Assembly: GCF_902167145.1 (NCBI RefSeq)
Contig: NC_050097.1
Coordinates: 228,861,034-228,925,033, forward strand
DNA length: 64,000 bases
Direction of reading: 5' to 3'
Origin: Zea mays
Taxonomy: Eukaryota; Streptophyta; Magnoliopsida; Poales; Poaceae
Under the pieces are notes generated by a model. That model had not been told where the DNA came from, did not search any database, and saw nothing but the letters and a program-made list of their open reading frames with translations. The position numbers and the translations under genes are program-made. Shown one piece after another: positions 45,055 to 57,327 of this stretch. Every line of letters starts with the position of its first letter. Positions within the stretch are counted from its first letter, which is position 1.

Positions 45055-45298
45055 CGTGCTGACTGTAGGACCGCTAACCTAGAGTAGAATGGTCGTTCTA
45101 AGGACTATAGACCTCTGTCCCTTCCTTGACTTTGATATCCCTTCAAAAGTTGGTCATACCGACCAAACCTATGTTCTACTATATATTATACCTTGCTGAA
45201 AATCATGTTTTATTCTAATCCTTCATTCACTTATGATTCATTATTTGCTGGTCATATTGATTCTGTTCTTACCCTTTTGCTTGCGATGTCTTTTGTAG

Positions 45299-46312
45299 AT
45301 GGCTCGACTTAGACACACTGCACGAAAGTCAGTCATCCCCTTCTTACCCTCCCGCCTTGCTGAGCGTCCGCTTCGCCGTCCCGTGGCCGGACAGTCCAGC
45401 CACTTGGAGAGACTACACCACCGCCTGCGTGAGGAGCAGGAACGTCGACGACAGGAGCAGCAGGGCTCTTCTTTCTCGCTCCACCAGGAGATAGAGTCTG
45501 TGAGGAGCTGCTCCCCTGTGCTTCCTCTGGAGGCGCCCCCTGCACCACCACTGGGCGCCCCAGCCCCTGGAGCAGCTGCCGGAGGAGATCCAGACGACGG
45601 AGGTGGCGACGACAGCTCGAGCCACGACACCGACTTCTCTGCTAACCATGAGCCGGAAGGATGGGTTGCTCGACCCATCACTCGCGACGCTGCTCGCGGG
45701 TGTCACTTCCACGATGCGCTCGACACCCTGCTACGTCGGGCATTTGACCGGCATACTTGGTCCGTCGAGTATCGCTGTGTGGTCTACCAGCATAGTCGCG
45801 GGGTCTACCCGGACCGCTGGGAGGCAACCTGCTTGGTGCGCTGCCCGGAGAACAGTCTCCAGGGTGCAGAGGCCTGCTCAGAGCACTATTCTATCTCTGA
45901 GCGGGACTCAGCTGAGGCAGCCATGCAAGATGCTGCACGACGTGCGCTTTCGCACTACTGCTCGGTTTTCGGTGGGGCAGCTGATGGTCTTGACCTGAAG
46001 TATTACCCCCGCCGTCCATCTGGCAGCACAGGAGGCGTGATTGTCTCACCTGTCGGTGAAGGCAATCCTAGGTTGAGCAGCACAGTCAACCTAGCCGTCG
46101 TGCTAAACACGGAGCTGGACCATGCATTAGACGAGCTGAGTAGGGCTCGTGCTGAGATCGCCCTGCTGCGGGCTGAGCGCGCGGAACGTCGTCACTTGGA
46201 TGGTGGTTCCCCCGCTCCCGTCGGGACTCAGCACCCGTACCGCTCACCTCAGCGTGGACACCAGTCTTATGGCAATCCCGCCTGCAAGACCAAGATAACT
46301 CTAGAACCATAG
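45299..46312 (+). CDS. Upstream accessory ORF of Gypsy D (337 aa)
   Basis: A complete reading frame from ATG 45299 (MARLRHTARK) to TAG 46310-46312, ahead of gag. It has a basic N-terminus, a Pro/Ala/Asp-rich acidic linker (residues 75-115), and a conserved block (DALDTLLRRAFDRHTW to RRALSHYCSVF, about 135-225) that also occurs in element C. A C-terminal coiled coil (ELDHALDELSRARAEIALLRAE, about 270-300) follows. The ATG comes directly after tttgtag, which resembles a splice acceptor; element C has the same. Accessory ORFs before gag are known in some plant Tekay/RIRE3-like elements; the function is unknown. No damage is seen. Confidence 0.8.
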   Translation: MARLRHTARKSVIPFLPSRLAERPLRRPVAGQSSHLERLHHRLREEQERRRQEQQGSSFSLHQEIESVRSCSPVLPLEAPPAPPLGAPAPGAAAGGDPDDGGGDDSSSHDTDFSANHEPEGWVARPITRDAARGCHFHDALDTLLRRAFDRHTWSVEYRCVVYQHSRGVYPDRWEATCLVRCPENSLQGAEACSEHYSISERDSAEAAMQDAARRALSHYCSVFGGAADGLDLKYYPRRPSGSTGGVIVSPVGEGNPRLSSTVNLAVVLNTELDHALDELSRARAEIALLRAERAERRHLDGGSPAPVGTQHPYRSPQRGHQSYGNPACKTKITLEP

Positions 46313-46717
46313 ATCGTTAGAGTTGGATCTTGTAATTAATACGAAATATACATACATAGAAGCTACAGTCTTAGCGTTAGTCTCGGTCTTAGTTAGTCTT
46401 AGTTAGACAGGGTAGTTTGCTATATCCTGTGCATTTATGTTTGTCATGATGAACTATGTTTGGTTTGGATCTTTGTAATGACTGTCACCAGAGTGTGGGT
46501 ATCCCCTGCATTTTGGTTTACCCATTATGTTAATGGAGTTAGCTATATAGTTGGGAAACCTTTTATTCCACTTTCCTCTTTATCTGAGAAGTTGTGTGGT
46601 CTGTGTTGGAGATCAGTGAAGATGCTCATCTGTTCAGTGCTGTTGGAGAATTCTATACTCTTTTCTTATGCTGCAAGATTTGCCAGATCAGTTCTGATGT
46701 GTGGTTGCATTCTGCAG
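46313..46717 (+). other. Spacer between the upstream ORF and gag
   Basis: About 400 bases without a convincing gene. The gag frame is open backward to 46460, but that part is hydrophobic and unlike gag. The spacer ends with ttgcattctgcag directly before ATG 46718, again like a splice acceptor. Confidence 0.6.
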
Positions 46718-49700
46718 ATGTCAGAGAACAGGCGCAGAGGAGGAAGGCGTGCTCAGCAGGAGCGAGCCGCTCAACAGGAGGAGGTGCCCCAGCAGCAGCA
46801 CCTGCCGCCCCCGCCCCCGATGTCCATCGAGCAGATGTTTCTGATGCAGACTCAGGCAGTTCAAGCCATCGGTCAGACCTTGGCCGCCATTCAGCAGCAG
46901 CAACAGCAACAGCAGCAGGCCCCACCTCAACCTCAGATGCCTCAGATGCCCAGAGACAAGCGTGCTGAATTCATGAGAGGTCATCCACCAACGTTCGCTC
47001 ATTCTTCTGACCCTATGGATGCTGAAGATTGGCTGCGCACTGTGGAGCGGGAGTTGCATACCGCTCAGTGCGATGACAGGGAGAAAGTTCTGTATGGTCC
47101 CCGTCTGTTGAGAGGAGCAGCCCAGTCATGGTGGGAGTCTTACCTCGCCACCCATGCCCATCCTGACGCCATCACCTGGGAAGAGTTCAGAGGTAGCTTT
47201 CGTCAGTACCATGTTCCTGCAGGTCTGATGACAGTGAAGAAGGAGGAGTTTCTGGCTCTCAAGCAAGGGCCATTGTCTGTCAGTGAGTACCGAGACAGAT
47301 TTCTGCAGTTGTCTCGCTATGCTCCTGAAGATGTCAACACCGACGCCAAGCGACAGTACCGTTTCCTGAGAGGCTTGGTTGACCCTCTGCAGTACCAACT
47401 GATGAATCACACCTTCCCAACATTTCAGCACCTGATTGACAGAGCAATCATGACAGAGAGGAAGCGTAAGGAGATGGAAGATCGTAAGCGCAAGATCAGT
47501 GGACCCCAGCCTGGAAGCAGCAATTGTCCTCGTTTCTCAGGCAATCAACCTCAGCAGTTCAGGCAGAACCAGCGTCCACCTCAGCAGCATCAGCAGTTCC
47601 AAAGGCAGTATCCTCAGCACCAGTACCAGAACCGTCAGAGCAATCAGTCAGGAGGTCAGTTTCAGAAGCAGAATCAGCAAGCGCCTCGTCTTCTTGCCCC
47701 AGCAAATCAGCAGAACAGTCAGGCAGCACCAGCTCAGGTTGGAAACAGAGCATGTTTCCACTGTGGAGAGCAAGGCCACTGGGTGATGCAATGTCCGAAG
47801 AAGGCAGCCCAGCAGCAGTCAGGCCCCAATGCCCCAGCAAAGCAGAATGTGCCTCAGCCTGGAGCAGGCAGTCGCTCTCAGCCGCGCTATAATCAAGGAA
47901 GGCTGAATCACTTGGAGGCGGAAGCAGTTCAGGAGACCCCCGGCATGATAGTAGGTATGTTCCCAGTCGACTCCCATATTGCAGAAGTGTTATTTGATAC
48001 CGGAGCAACGCATTCTTTCATTACTGCATCATGGGTAGAAGCACATAATCTTCCAATTACTACCATGTCAACCCCCATTCAAATTGACTCAACCGGTGGT
48101 AGAATTCGAGCCGATAGCATTTGTTTGAATATAAGTGTGGAAATAAGGGGGATAGCGTTTCCCGCCAACCTTATAGTAATGGGTACTCAGGGAATAGATG
48201 TCATCCTAGGGATGAATTGGCTAGATAAGTATCAGGCAGTTATCAGTTGTGATAAAAGGACCATCAAGTTGGTGTCCCCACTAGGAGAAGAAGTGGTGAC
48301 CGAGTTAGTCCCGTCTGAGCCAAAGAAAGGAAGTTGTTATCAGATAGCTTTTGATAGCAGTGAAGCAGACCCGATCGAGAGTATCAAGGTTGTGTCCGAG
48401 TTCCCAGATGTGTTTCCAAAGGACTTACCGGGTATGCCACCAGAGCGGAAAGTTGAGTTTGCTATAGAGCTTCTTCCTGGAACCGCCCCTATCTTCAAGA
48501 GAGCTTACAGAATATCTGGACCAGAGTTGGATGAACTTAAGAAGCAAATTGACGAGCTGTCAGAGAAAGGTTACATTCGGCCAAGCACCTCGCCTTGGGC
48601 CGCCCCTGTCCTATTTGTGGAGAAGAAAGATGGCACCAAGAGGATGTGCATCGATTATCGAGCTTTGAATGAGGTCACGATCAAGAACAAGTATCCCTTG
48701 CCCAGAATTGAAGATCTGTTCGACCAGTTGAGAGGAGCCTGTGTGTTCTCCAAGATTGATCTGAGGTCAGGTTATCATCAGCTCAGGATCCGACCTTCGG
48801 ACATTCCGAAAACGACATTCATTTCCAAGTATGGTTTGTATGAGTTCACAGTGATGTCTTTTGGTTTGACCAATGCGCCAGCATTCTTCATGAACTTGAT
48901 GAACAGTGTATTCATGGATTACCTTGATAAGTTTGTGGTGGTATTCATTGATGACATTCTGGTTTATTCTCAAAGCGAAGAAGAGCACGCAGATCATTTG
49001 AGGATGGTGTTGCAGAGATTGCGAGAGCACCAGTTGTATGCAAAGTTGAGCAAGTGTGAGTTCTGGATCAGTGAAGTCCTGTTCTTGGGTCACATAATCA
49101 ACAAAGAAGGATTGGCTGTGGATCCGAAGAAAGTGGCAGACATTTTGAACTGGAAAGCGCCAACAGATGCTCGAGGAATCAAGAGCTTCATTGGAATGGC
49201 CGGATATTATCGGCGATTCATTGAAGGGTTTTCGAAGATTGCGAAACCAATGACAGCGTTGCTAGGCAACAAAGTTGAGTTCAAGTGGACCCAGAAATGT
49301 CAAGAGGCCTTTGAAGCGCTGAAGGAAAAATTGACTACAGCGCCTGTCCTAGTCTTGCCTGATGTGCACAAGCCCTTTTCGGTGTATTGCGATGCTTGTT
49401 ACACAGGCTTGGGATGTGTGTTGATGCAAGAGGGAAGAGTTGTGGCTTACTCGTCCCGACAGTTGAAGGTTCATGAGAAGAATTACCCAATCCATGATCT
49501 AGAGTTGGCAGCAGTGGTTCACGCACTGAAGACATGGAGGCACTATTTGTATGGACAGAAATGCGATGTTTACACAGATCACAAGAGTCTGAAGTACATA
49601 TTCACTCAGTCAGAGTTGAACATGAGGCAACGAAGATGGTTGGAGTTGATCAAAGATTATGAGTTGGAGATCCATTACCATCCAGGCAAAGCAAACGTAG

Positions 49701-51280
49701 TGGCAGATGCTTTGAGTAGAAAGAGTCAAGTCAATCTGATGGTCGCTCGTCCGATGCCTTATGAGTTGGCCAAGGAGTTTGACAGGTTGAGTCTCGGATT
49801 TCTGAACAATTCGCGAGGAGTCACAGTTGAGTTGGAACCTACCTTGGAGCGCGAAATCAAAGAAGCGCAGAAGAATGATGAGAAAATCAGTGAGATCCGG
49901 CGACTGATTCTAGATGGCAGAGGCAAAGATTTTCGAAAGGATGCAGAAGGCGTGATATGGTTCAAAGACCGCTTGTGTGTTCCCAATGTCCAGTCTATTC
50001 GGGAGTTGATTCTTAAGGAAGCTCATGAGACAGCCTATTCGATTCACCCTGGCAGTGAGAAGATGTATCAGGATCTGAAGAAGAAATTCTGGTGGTACGG
50101 AATGAAGAGGGAAATCGCAGAGCATGTGGCTATGTGCGATAGTTGCCGAAGAATTAAGGCAGAACACCAGAGACCTGCTGGATTGTTGCAACCGTTGCAG
50201 ATCCCTCAGTGGAAATGGGATGAAATCGGTATGGATTTCATAGTCGGATTGCCTCGCACTCAAGCCGGCTACGATTCCATTTGGGTAGTAGTGGACCGCT
50301 TGACCAAGTCAGCCCACTTCATACCTGTCAAGACCAACTATAGCAGTGCCGTATTAGCAGAATTGTATATGTCTCGGATCGTTTGTCTTCATGGTGTGCC
50401 AAAGAAGATAGTGTCAGACAGAGGAACGCAGTTCACCTCTCACTTCTGGCAGCAGTTGCATGAAGCCTTGGGCACGCATCTGAATTTCAGTTCAGCTTAT
50501 CATCCGCAGACAGATGGCTAGACCGAAAGGACCAATCAAATTCTTGAAGACATGTTGAGAGCCTGTGCGTTGCAAGATCAGTCCGGATGGGACAAGAGAT
50601 TGCCTTATGCGGAGTTTTCCTATAACAACAGTTACCAGGCCAGTTTGAAGATGTCCCCATTTCAAGCGCTCTATGGAAGGAGTTGCAGAACTCCGTTGCA
50701 ATGGGATCAACCTGGAGAGAAGCAAGTGTTTGGGCCAGACATTTTACTTGAAGCCGAAGAGAACATCAAGATGGTCCGAGAGAATCTGAAGATAGCGCAA
50801 TCGAGGCAGCGAAGCTATGCAGACACAAGAAGAAGAGAGCTGAGTTTCGAAGTCGGAGACTTTGTCTATCTGAAAGTGTCACCGATCAGAGGAGTCAGAA
50901 GGTTCGGAGTGAAAGGCAAGCTAGCACCCCGCTACATTGGTCCGTATCAGATTCTTGCAAGACGTGGAGAAGTGGCCTATCAGCTCAGTTTGCCCGAGAA
51001 TTTGTCTGCTGTGCATGATGTCTTTCATGTGTCTCAGTTGAAGAAGTGCTTGCGTGTGCCAGAAGAGCAGTTGCCAGTGGAAGGTCTTGAAGTCCAGGAG
51101 GACTTGACCTACGTTGAGAAGCCAGTGCAAATCCTTGAGATTGCAGACAGAGTCACCCGAAGGAAGACCATCAGAATGTGCAAAGTCAGATGGGATCACC
51201 ACTCAGAGGAAGAAGCAACCTGGGAGCGTGAAGATGATCTGATGGCTAAATACCCTGAGCTCTTTGCTAGCCAACCCTGA
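46718..51280 (+). pseudogene. gag-pol: Gypsy D gag-pol with one in-frame stop in integrase
   Basis: A single frame of 1,520 codons, broken once. Gag: Gln/Pro-rich N-terminus, capsid domain (about residues 90-220), Gln-rich linker, CCHC knuckle [14 protein letters not shown] (from 346). Protease: FDTGATHSF (about 427). [10 protein letters not shown] (about 744). RNase [11 protein letters not shown] (about 890). Integrase: HHCC region (about 1110-1150) and catalytic D (MDFIVGLP, about 1172), D1234 (SDRGTQF) and E1270. A TAG at 50519-50521 (codon 1268) falls two codons before E1270 where CAG is usual. The frame then continues through the GPY-like region to a chromodomain (about 1464-1518). I start at 46718 because residues from there match gag. 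Everything except this one stop appears intact. Confidence 0.93.
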
Positions 51281-51299
51281 ATCTCGAGGGCGAGATTCT

Positions 51300-51316
51300 T
51301 TTAAGGGGGATAGGTT
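51300..51316 (+). promoter_or_regulatory. Polypurine tract of Gypsy D
   Basis: aagggggatagg lies just upstream of the 3' LTR start at 51317. Confidence 0.75.
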
Positions 51317-51893
51317 TGTAACGCCCTGAATTTGGGGGTAGAATTTTTTCTTCTTGTCTCTCACCAAATTCAGGCGTTACCCCTTTTCTTTTCTCGTTCC
51401 CTCGCTAAACCTTGATATTTTTCCAAAGTTATAGCGGGGTTTGGCTTGGATTTCCCGTGTAAAGAAAAAAAACCTAAATTACTTTATTTTGTGTGAAGCA
51501 TCATGCCGAACCATGCATATTTTTTGGGTGTTTAAAATGTGAAAGCATTCATCCCGAGAAAATTAGATTTTAGAAAAAGAAAACCTTTTTCTTTTTCTCT
51601 CCCTCCCTCTCTTTCCCATTTCGGCCCAGCCCCCCCCTTCGGCCGGCCCAGCCGCCCCCTCCCCCCTCCCCTCCCGCGTGGGCCCCGGCCAGCCCAGCCG
51701 CGCGCGCCTCCCCTTCCCCCACTTTGGGCCCATCCGGCCCAGCCGCCCCCACCACCCTTTTCTTTTTTTCCCAAAAATCCCCCCCGCGGGCCCCGCCCGT
51801 CATTCTCTCGCTCTCTCTCTCCCCAAACCCTAACCGCGCCGCCCTTGCCCTAGCGCCGCCGCCGCCGTCGCCTCTCCCCTCCCCGGCGCCGCC
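51317..51893 (+). repeat. 3' LTR of Gypsy D, first part
   Basis: Matches 41724-42300. It is broken by Copia 2 after ccgcc (51889-51893), the target duplication repeated at 61388-61392. Confidence 0.95.
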
Positions 51894-52461
51894 TGATAGT
51901 CGCCTAGAGGGGGGGGTGAATAGGGCGAAACTGAAATTTACAAAAATAATCACAACTACAAGCCGGGGTTAGCGTTAGTAATAATAAATGAGTCCGCAAG
52001 AAAGGGCGCAAAACAAATCGCAAGTAAATAAGGAGCGTGACACGTGGATTTGTTTTACCGAGGTTCGGTTCTTGCAAACCTACTCCCCGTTGAGGAGGCC
52101 ACAAAGGCCGGGTCTCTTTCAACCCTTCCCTCTCTCAAACGGTCCCTCCGACCGAGTGAGCTTTCCTTCTTCTCAATCAACCGGGAACAAAACTTCCCCG
52201 CAAGGGCCACCACACAATCGGTGCCTCTTGCCTTGGTTACAATTGAGTGTTGATCACAAGAGCAAAAGAGAAAGAAAGAATGCGATCCAAGCGCAAGAGC
52301 TCAAATGAACACGGCAAATCACTCTCTCTAGTCACTAGGGCTTTGTGTGGAATTGGAGAGGATTTGATCTCTTTGAATGTGTCTAGAATTGAATGCCTAG
52401 CTCTTGTAAGTGGTTGAGAAGTGGGAAAACTTGGATGGCAATGAATGTGGGATGGTTGGGG

Positions 52462-52469
52462 TATTTATA
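52462..52469 (-). promoter_or_regulatory. TATA box in the Copia 2 LTR
   Basis: TATAAATA on the minus strand; the 5' LTR has the same at 60633-60640. It lies in the loop of a short inverted repeat of GGTTGGGG and CCCCAACC. Confidence 0.6.
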
Positions 52470-52514
52470 GCCCCAACCACCAAACTTGACCGTTGGTGGG
52501 AGGCTTCTGTTCGA

Positions 52515-53020
52515 TGGCGCACCGGACAGTCCGGTGCACACCGGACAGTCCGGTGCCCCTGCCACGTCATCACTGCCGTTGGATTCTAGCCGTTGGAGCT
52601 TCTGACTTGTGGGCCCGCCTGGGTGTCCGGTGCACACCGGACATGCACTGTTTGATGTCCGGTGTGCCAGCATGGGCGATTCTGACTTCTGCGCGCGCAG
52701 ACGGCGCATTGAATGCGCGGCAGAGAGCCGTTGGCGCGGAGACGACCGTTGTCCTGGAGTTGCACCGGACAGTCCGGTGCACACCGGACAGTCCGGTGAT
52801 TTATAGCGGACGAGCCGTTGGCTTTTCCCGAAGCTGGCGAGTTCCTGAGGCCGACCTCCTTTGGCGCACCGGACACTGTCCGGTGTACACCGGACAGTCC
52901 GGTGAATTTTAGCCGAGTCGCCCCTGGAATTCCCGAAGGTGAAGAGTTTGAGTCTGAGTCCCCTGGTGCACCGGACAGGTACTGTGCACTGTCCGGTGGC
53001 ACACCGGACAGTCCGGTGCG
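52515..53020. repeat. Sirevirus palindrome cluster in Copia 2 (3' LTR)
   Basis: About ten CACCGGACAGTCCGGTG-like palindromes in pairs, spread over 500 bases upstream of the TATA box; the same cluster is present at 60686-61191. Confidence 0.9.
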
Positions 53021-53216
53021 CCAGACCAGGGGTGCCCTCGGTTGCCCCTTTGCTCCTCTATTGAATCCAACACTTGGTCTTTTTATTGGCTAGATGTGAA
53101 CCTTTTGCACCTGTATAACTTATACACTAGAGCAAACTAGTCAGTCCAATATTTGTGTTGGACAATTCAACCACCAAAATTATTTAGGAACTAGGTGTAA
53201 GCCTAATTCCCTTTCA

Positions 53217-54066
53217 ATCTCCCCCTTTTTGGTGATTGATGCCAACACAAACCAAAGCAAATATAGAAGTGCATAATTGAACTAGTTTGCATAATGTAAG
53301 TGAAAAGGTTACTTGGAATTGAGCCAATATAACTACTTACAAGATATGCAAGGAATGTTTCTCTCTTATATAACATTTTGGACCACGTTTGCACCACATG
53401 TTTTGTTTTTGCAAATTCTTTTGTAAATCCATTTCAAAGATCTTTTGCAAATAGTCAAAGGTAAATGAATAAGAGTTTGCAAAGCATTTTCAAGATTTGA
53501 AATTTTCTCCCCCTGTTTCAAATGCTTTTTCTTTGACTAAACAAAACTCCCCCTAAAGGAGATCCACCTCTTAGTGTTCAAGAGGGTTTTGATATAACAT
53601 TTTTGAAATACTACTTTCTCCCCCTTTTGAACACAATAGGATACCAAATGATAAATACTAAATTGGTGGTGGTGCGGTCCTTTTGCTTTGGGCTCATTTC
53701 TCCCCCTTTTTGGCATGAATCGCCAAAAACGGAATCATTAGAGCCCTTGAAGTGCAAACTTCCCCTTTGGTCATAAATAAGTGAGTTAAGATTATACCAA
53801 AGACGAAGTTCCTTTTGCGTTTGAGCTTTTACTCTCTCCCCCAAGGATGAAGTCCTTTTCCTTGATGCTCATTTCTCCCCAAGGAATAGAGAGTTGCTCG
53901 GAGTGATGGCGAAGCATGAGTTACGGAGTGGAAGCCTTTGTCTTCGCCGAAGACTCCAATTCCCTTTCAATATACCTATGACTTGGTTTGAAATAGACTT
54001 GAAAACACATTAGTCATATATAAAAGAGATATGATCAAAGGTATTTAAATGAGCTATGTGTGCAAG
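53217..54066 (-). promoter_or_regulatory. Noncoding 3' region with repeated polypurine tracts
   Basis: No gene. AAAAAGGGGGAGA adjoins the LTR, and at least five further AGGGGGAG-type tracts follow (near 53510, 53550, 53620, 53700 and 53835). An env-like frame, found in some Sireviruses, is not seen. Confidence 0.75.
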
Positions 54067-57000
54067 CTAGCAAAAGAAATTTCTAGAATCAAGAATATTG
54101 AGCTCATGCCTAAGTCTGGTGAAAGATTGTTCATCAAGTGGCTTGGTAAAGATATCGGCTAATTGATCTTTAGTATTAATGTAAGAAATCTCGATATCCC
54201 CCTTTTGTTGGTGATCCCTAAGAAAATGATACCGAATGGCTATGTGCTTAGTGCGGCTATGCTCGACGGGATTGTCGGCCATTTTGATTGCACTCTCATT
54301 ATCACATAGCAAAGGGACTTTGGTTAATTTGTAACCGTAGTCCCGCAGGGTTTGCCTCATCCAAAGCAATTGTGCGCAACAATGTCCTGCGGCAATGTAC
54401 TCGGCTTCGGCGGTGGAAAGAGCGACCGAATTTTGCTTCTTTGAAGCCCAAGACACCAAGGATCTTCCCAAGAACTGGCAAGTCCCCGATGTGCTCTTCC
54501 TATTGATTTTGCACCCTGCCCAATCGGCATCCGAATAACCAATCAAATCAAACGTGGATCCCCGAGGGTACCAAAGCCCAAACTTAGGTGTATAAGCCAA
54601 ATATCTCAAGATTCGTTTTACGGCCGTAAGGTGTGATTCCTTAGGGTCGGATTGAAATCTTGCACACATGCAAACGGAAAGCATAATGTCCGGTCGAGAT
54701 GCACATAAATAAAGCAATGAACCAATCATCGACCGGTATACCTTTTGATCCACGGACTTACCTCCCGTGTCGAGGTCGAGATGCCCATTAGTTCCCATGG
54801 GCGTCTTGATGGGTTTGGCATCCTTCATCCCAAACTTGGTTAGAATGTCTTGAGTGTACTTCGTTTGGCTAATGAAGGTGCCCTCTTGGAGTTGCTTGAC
54901 TTGGAATCCCAGAAAATACTTCAACTCCCCCATCATTGACATCTCGAATTTCTGTGTCATGATCCTACTAAACTCTTCACATGTAGACTCGTTAGTAGAC
55001 CCAAATATAATATCATCAACATAAATTTGGCATACAAACAAGTCATTTTTAAGAATTTTAGTAAAGAGTGTAGGATCGGCTTTTCCGACTTTGAAGCCAT
55101 TAGCAATAAGGAAATCTCTAAGGCATTCATACCATGCTCTTGGGGCTTGCTTGAGCCCATAAAGCGCCTTAGAGAGCCTATAAACATGGTTAGGATACTC
55201 ACTGTCTTCAAAGCCGGGAGGTTGCTCAACATAGACCTCTTCCTTGATCGGTCCGTTGAGGAAGGCACTTTTCATGTCCATTTGATAAAGCTTAAAGCCA
55301 TGGTAAGTAGCATAGGCTAATAATATGCGAATTGACTCAAGCCTAGCTACGGGTGCATAGGTTTCACCGAAATCCAAACCTTCGACTTGTGAATATCCTT
55401 TGGCCACGAGTCGAGCTTTGTTCCTTGTCACCACACCATGCTCATCTTGCTTGTTGCGGAAGACCCATTTGGTTCCTACAACATTTTGGTTAGGACGTGG
55501 AACTAAATGCCATACCTCGTTCCTTGTGAAATTGTTGAGCTCCTCTTGCATCGCCACCACCCAATCCGAATCTTGGAGAGCTTCCTCTATCCTGTGTGGT
55601 TCAATAGAGGAAACAAAAGAGTAATGTTCACAAAAATGAGCAACCCGAGATCGAGTAGTTACCCCCTTATGAATGTCGCCGAGGATGGTGTCGACGGGGT
55701 GATCTCGTTGGATTGCTTGGTGGACTCTTGGGTGTGGCGGCCTTGGTTCTTCCTCATCCTCCCTTTCTTGATCATTTGTATCTCCCCCTTGATCATTGCT
55801 ATCATCTTGAGGTGGCTCGTCTTCTTGATTTTGCTCTTCATCATTTTGAGCCTCATCCTCATTTTGAGTTGGTGGAGATGCTTGCATGGAGGAGGATGGT
55901 TGATCTTGTGTACTTGGAGGCTCTTCGGATTCCTTAGGATACACATCCCCGATGGACATGTTCCTTAGCGCGATGCATGGAGCCTGTTCTTCACCTATCT
56001 CATCAAGATCAACTTGCTCTACTTGAGAGCCGTTAGTTTCATCAAACACAACGTCACAAGAGACTTCAACTAGTTCAGTGGACTTGTTAAAGACCCTATA
56101 TGCCCTTGTGTTTGAGTCATAACCAAGTAAAAAGCCTTCTACAGTTTTAGGAGCAAATTTAGATTTTCTACCTCTTTTAATAAGAATGAAGCATTTGCTA
56201 CCAAAAACTCTAAAATATGAAATGTTGGGCTTTTTACCGGTTAGGAGTTCATATGATGTCTTCTTGAGGATTCGGTGAAGATATAACCGGTTGATGGCGT
56301 AGCAGGCGGTGTTGACCGCTTCGGCCCAAAACCGGTCCGGTGTCTTGTACTCATCAAGCATGGTTCTTGCCATGTCCAATAGAGTTCGATTCTTCCTCTC
56401 CACTACACCATTTTGTTGTGGCGTGTAGGGAGAAGAGAACTCATGCTTGATGCCCTCCTCCTCAAGGAAACTTTCAATTTGAGAGTTCTTGAACTCCGTC
56501 CCATTGTCGCTTCTTATTTTCTTGATCCTTAAGCCAAACTCATTTTGAGCTCGTCTCAAGAATCCTTTTAAAGTTTCTTGGGTTTGAGATTTTTCCTGTA
56601 AAAAGAATACCCAAGTGAAGCGAGAATAATCATCCACAATAACTAGACAGTACTTACTCCCGCCGATGCTTATGTAAGCGATCGGGCCGAATAGATCCAT
56701 GTGTAGGAGCTCCAGTGGCCTGTCAGTCGTCATTATGTTCTTGTGTGGATGATGAGTGCCAACTTGCTTCCCTGCTTGGCATGCGCTACAAATCCTGTCT
56801 TTCTCAAAATGAACATTGGTTAGTCCTAAAATGTGCTCTCCCTTTAGAAGCTTATGAAGATTCTTCATCCCAACATGGGCTAGTCGACGGTGCCAGAGCC
56901 AACCCATGTTAGTCTTAGCAATTAAACATGTGTCGAGCTCAGCTCTATCAAAATCTACTAAGTATAGCTGACCCTCTAACACACCCTTAAATGCTATTGA

Positions 57001-57327
57001 ATCATCACTTCTTCTAAAGACAGTGACACCTATATCAGTAAAAAGACAGTTGTAGCCCATTTGACATAATTGGGAAACAGAAAGCAAGTTGTAGTCTAAG
57101 GAATCAACAAGAAAAACATTGGAAATAGAATGGTCAGGAGATATAGCAATTTTACCCAATCCTTTGACCAAACCTTGATTTCCATCCCCGAATGTGATAG
57201 CTCGTTGGGGATCTTGGTTTTTCTCATATGAGGAGAACATCCTTTTCTCCCCTGTCATGTGGTTTGTGCACCCGCTGTCGAGTATCCAACTTGAGCCCCC
57301 GGATGCATAAACCTTCAAAACAAATTT
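54067..57327 (-). CDS. pol: Copia 2 pol: protease, integrase, RT, RNase H
   Basis: The open frame begins upstream at 57444 and overlaps gag. I take the pol part from 57327, directly at the gag stop. Order on the protein: protease ([13 protein letters not shown]), gag-pre-integrase with HRRLAH and CSACQAGK, integrase core ([22 protein letters not shown]), a linker rich in acidic residues and Gln, RT ([23 protein letters not shown]) and RNase H ([19 protein letters not shown]). The integrase-before-RT order defines Copia. It ends in LDSRNFFC at 54067. All catalytic residues I can recognise are present and there is no stop. Confidence 0.95.
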   Translation of the reverse strand, partial: KFVLKVYASGGSSWILDSGCTNHMTGEKRMFSSYEKNQDPQRAITFGDGNQGLVKGLGKIAISPDHSISNVFLVDSLDYNLLSVSQLCQMGYNCLFTDIGVTVFRRSDDSIAFKGVLEGQLYLVDFDRAELDTCLIAKTNMGWLWHRRLAHVGMKNLHKLLKGEHILGLTNVHFEKDRICSACQAGKQVGTHHPHKNIMTTDRPLELLHMDLFGPIAYISIGGSKYCLVIVDDYSRFTWVFFLQEKSQTQETLKGFLRRAQNEFGLRIKKIRSDNGTEFKNSQIESFLEEEGIKHEFSSPYTPQQNGVVERKNRTLLDMARTMLDEYKTPDRFWAEAVNTACYAINRLYLHRILKKTSYELLTGKKPNISYFRVFGSKCFILIKRGRKSKFAPKTVEGFLLGYDSNTRAYRVFNKSTELVEVSCDVVFDETNGSQVEQVDLDEIGEEQAPCIALRNMSIGDVYPKESEEPPSTQDQPSSSMQASPPTQNEDEAQNDEEQNQEDEPPQDDSNDQGGDTNDQEREDEEEPRPPHPRVHQAIQRDHPVDTILGDIHKGVTTRSRVAHFCEHYSFVSSIEPHRIEEALQDSDWVVAMQEELNNFTRNEVWHLVPRPNQNVVGTKWVFRNKQDEHGVVTRNKARLVAKGYSQVEGLDFGETYAPVARLESIRILLAYATYHGFKLYQMDMKSAFLNGPIKEEVYVEQPPGFEDSEYPNHVYRLSKALYGLKQAPRAWYECLRDFLIANGFKVGKADPTLFTKILKNDLFVCQIYVDDIIFGSTNESTCEEFSRIMTQKFEMSMMGELKYFLGFQVKQLQEGTFISQTKYTQDILTKFGMKDAKPIKTPMGTNGHLDLDTGGKSVDQKVYRSMIGSLLYLCASRPDIMLSVCMCARFQSDPKESHLTAVKRILRYLAYTPKFGLWYPRGSTFDLIGYSDADWAGCKINRKSTSGTCQFLGRSLVSWASKKQNSVALSTAEAEYIAAGHCCAQLLWMRQTLRDYGYKLTKVPLLCDNESAIKMADNPVEHSRTKHIAIRYHFLRDHQQKGDIEISYINTKDQLADIFTKPLDEQSFTRLRHELNILDSRNFFC

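Larger units (their letters stand above)
51894..53216 (-). repeat. 3' LTR of Copia 2 (1,323 bp)
   Basis: Minus strand from TGAAAGGGAATTAGG to GGCGACTATCA. It carries a TATA box (52462-52469) inside a small inverted repeat (ggttgggg / ccccaacc) and a CACCGGAC palindrome cluster. Confidence 0.96.

Noticed and set aside
46460..46717. N-terminal extension of the Gypsy D gag-pol frame
   Set aside because: The 86 added residues are hydrophobic and Cys-rich, unlike gag, and the region before ATG 46718 looks like a splice acceptor.
52383..52912. Open frames of about 130-140 codons on both strands of the Copia 2 LTR
   Set aside because: They are made of the CACCGGAC palindromes (TVRCTPDSPV-type repeats), occur in both LTR copies and match no gag or pol part.
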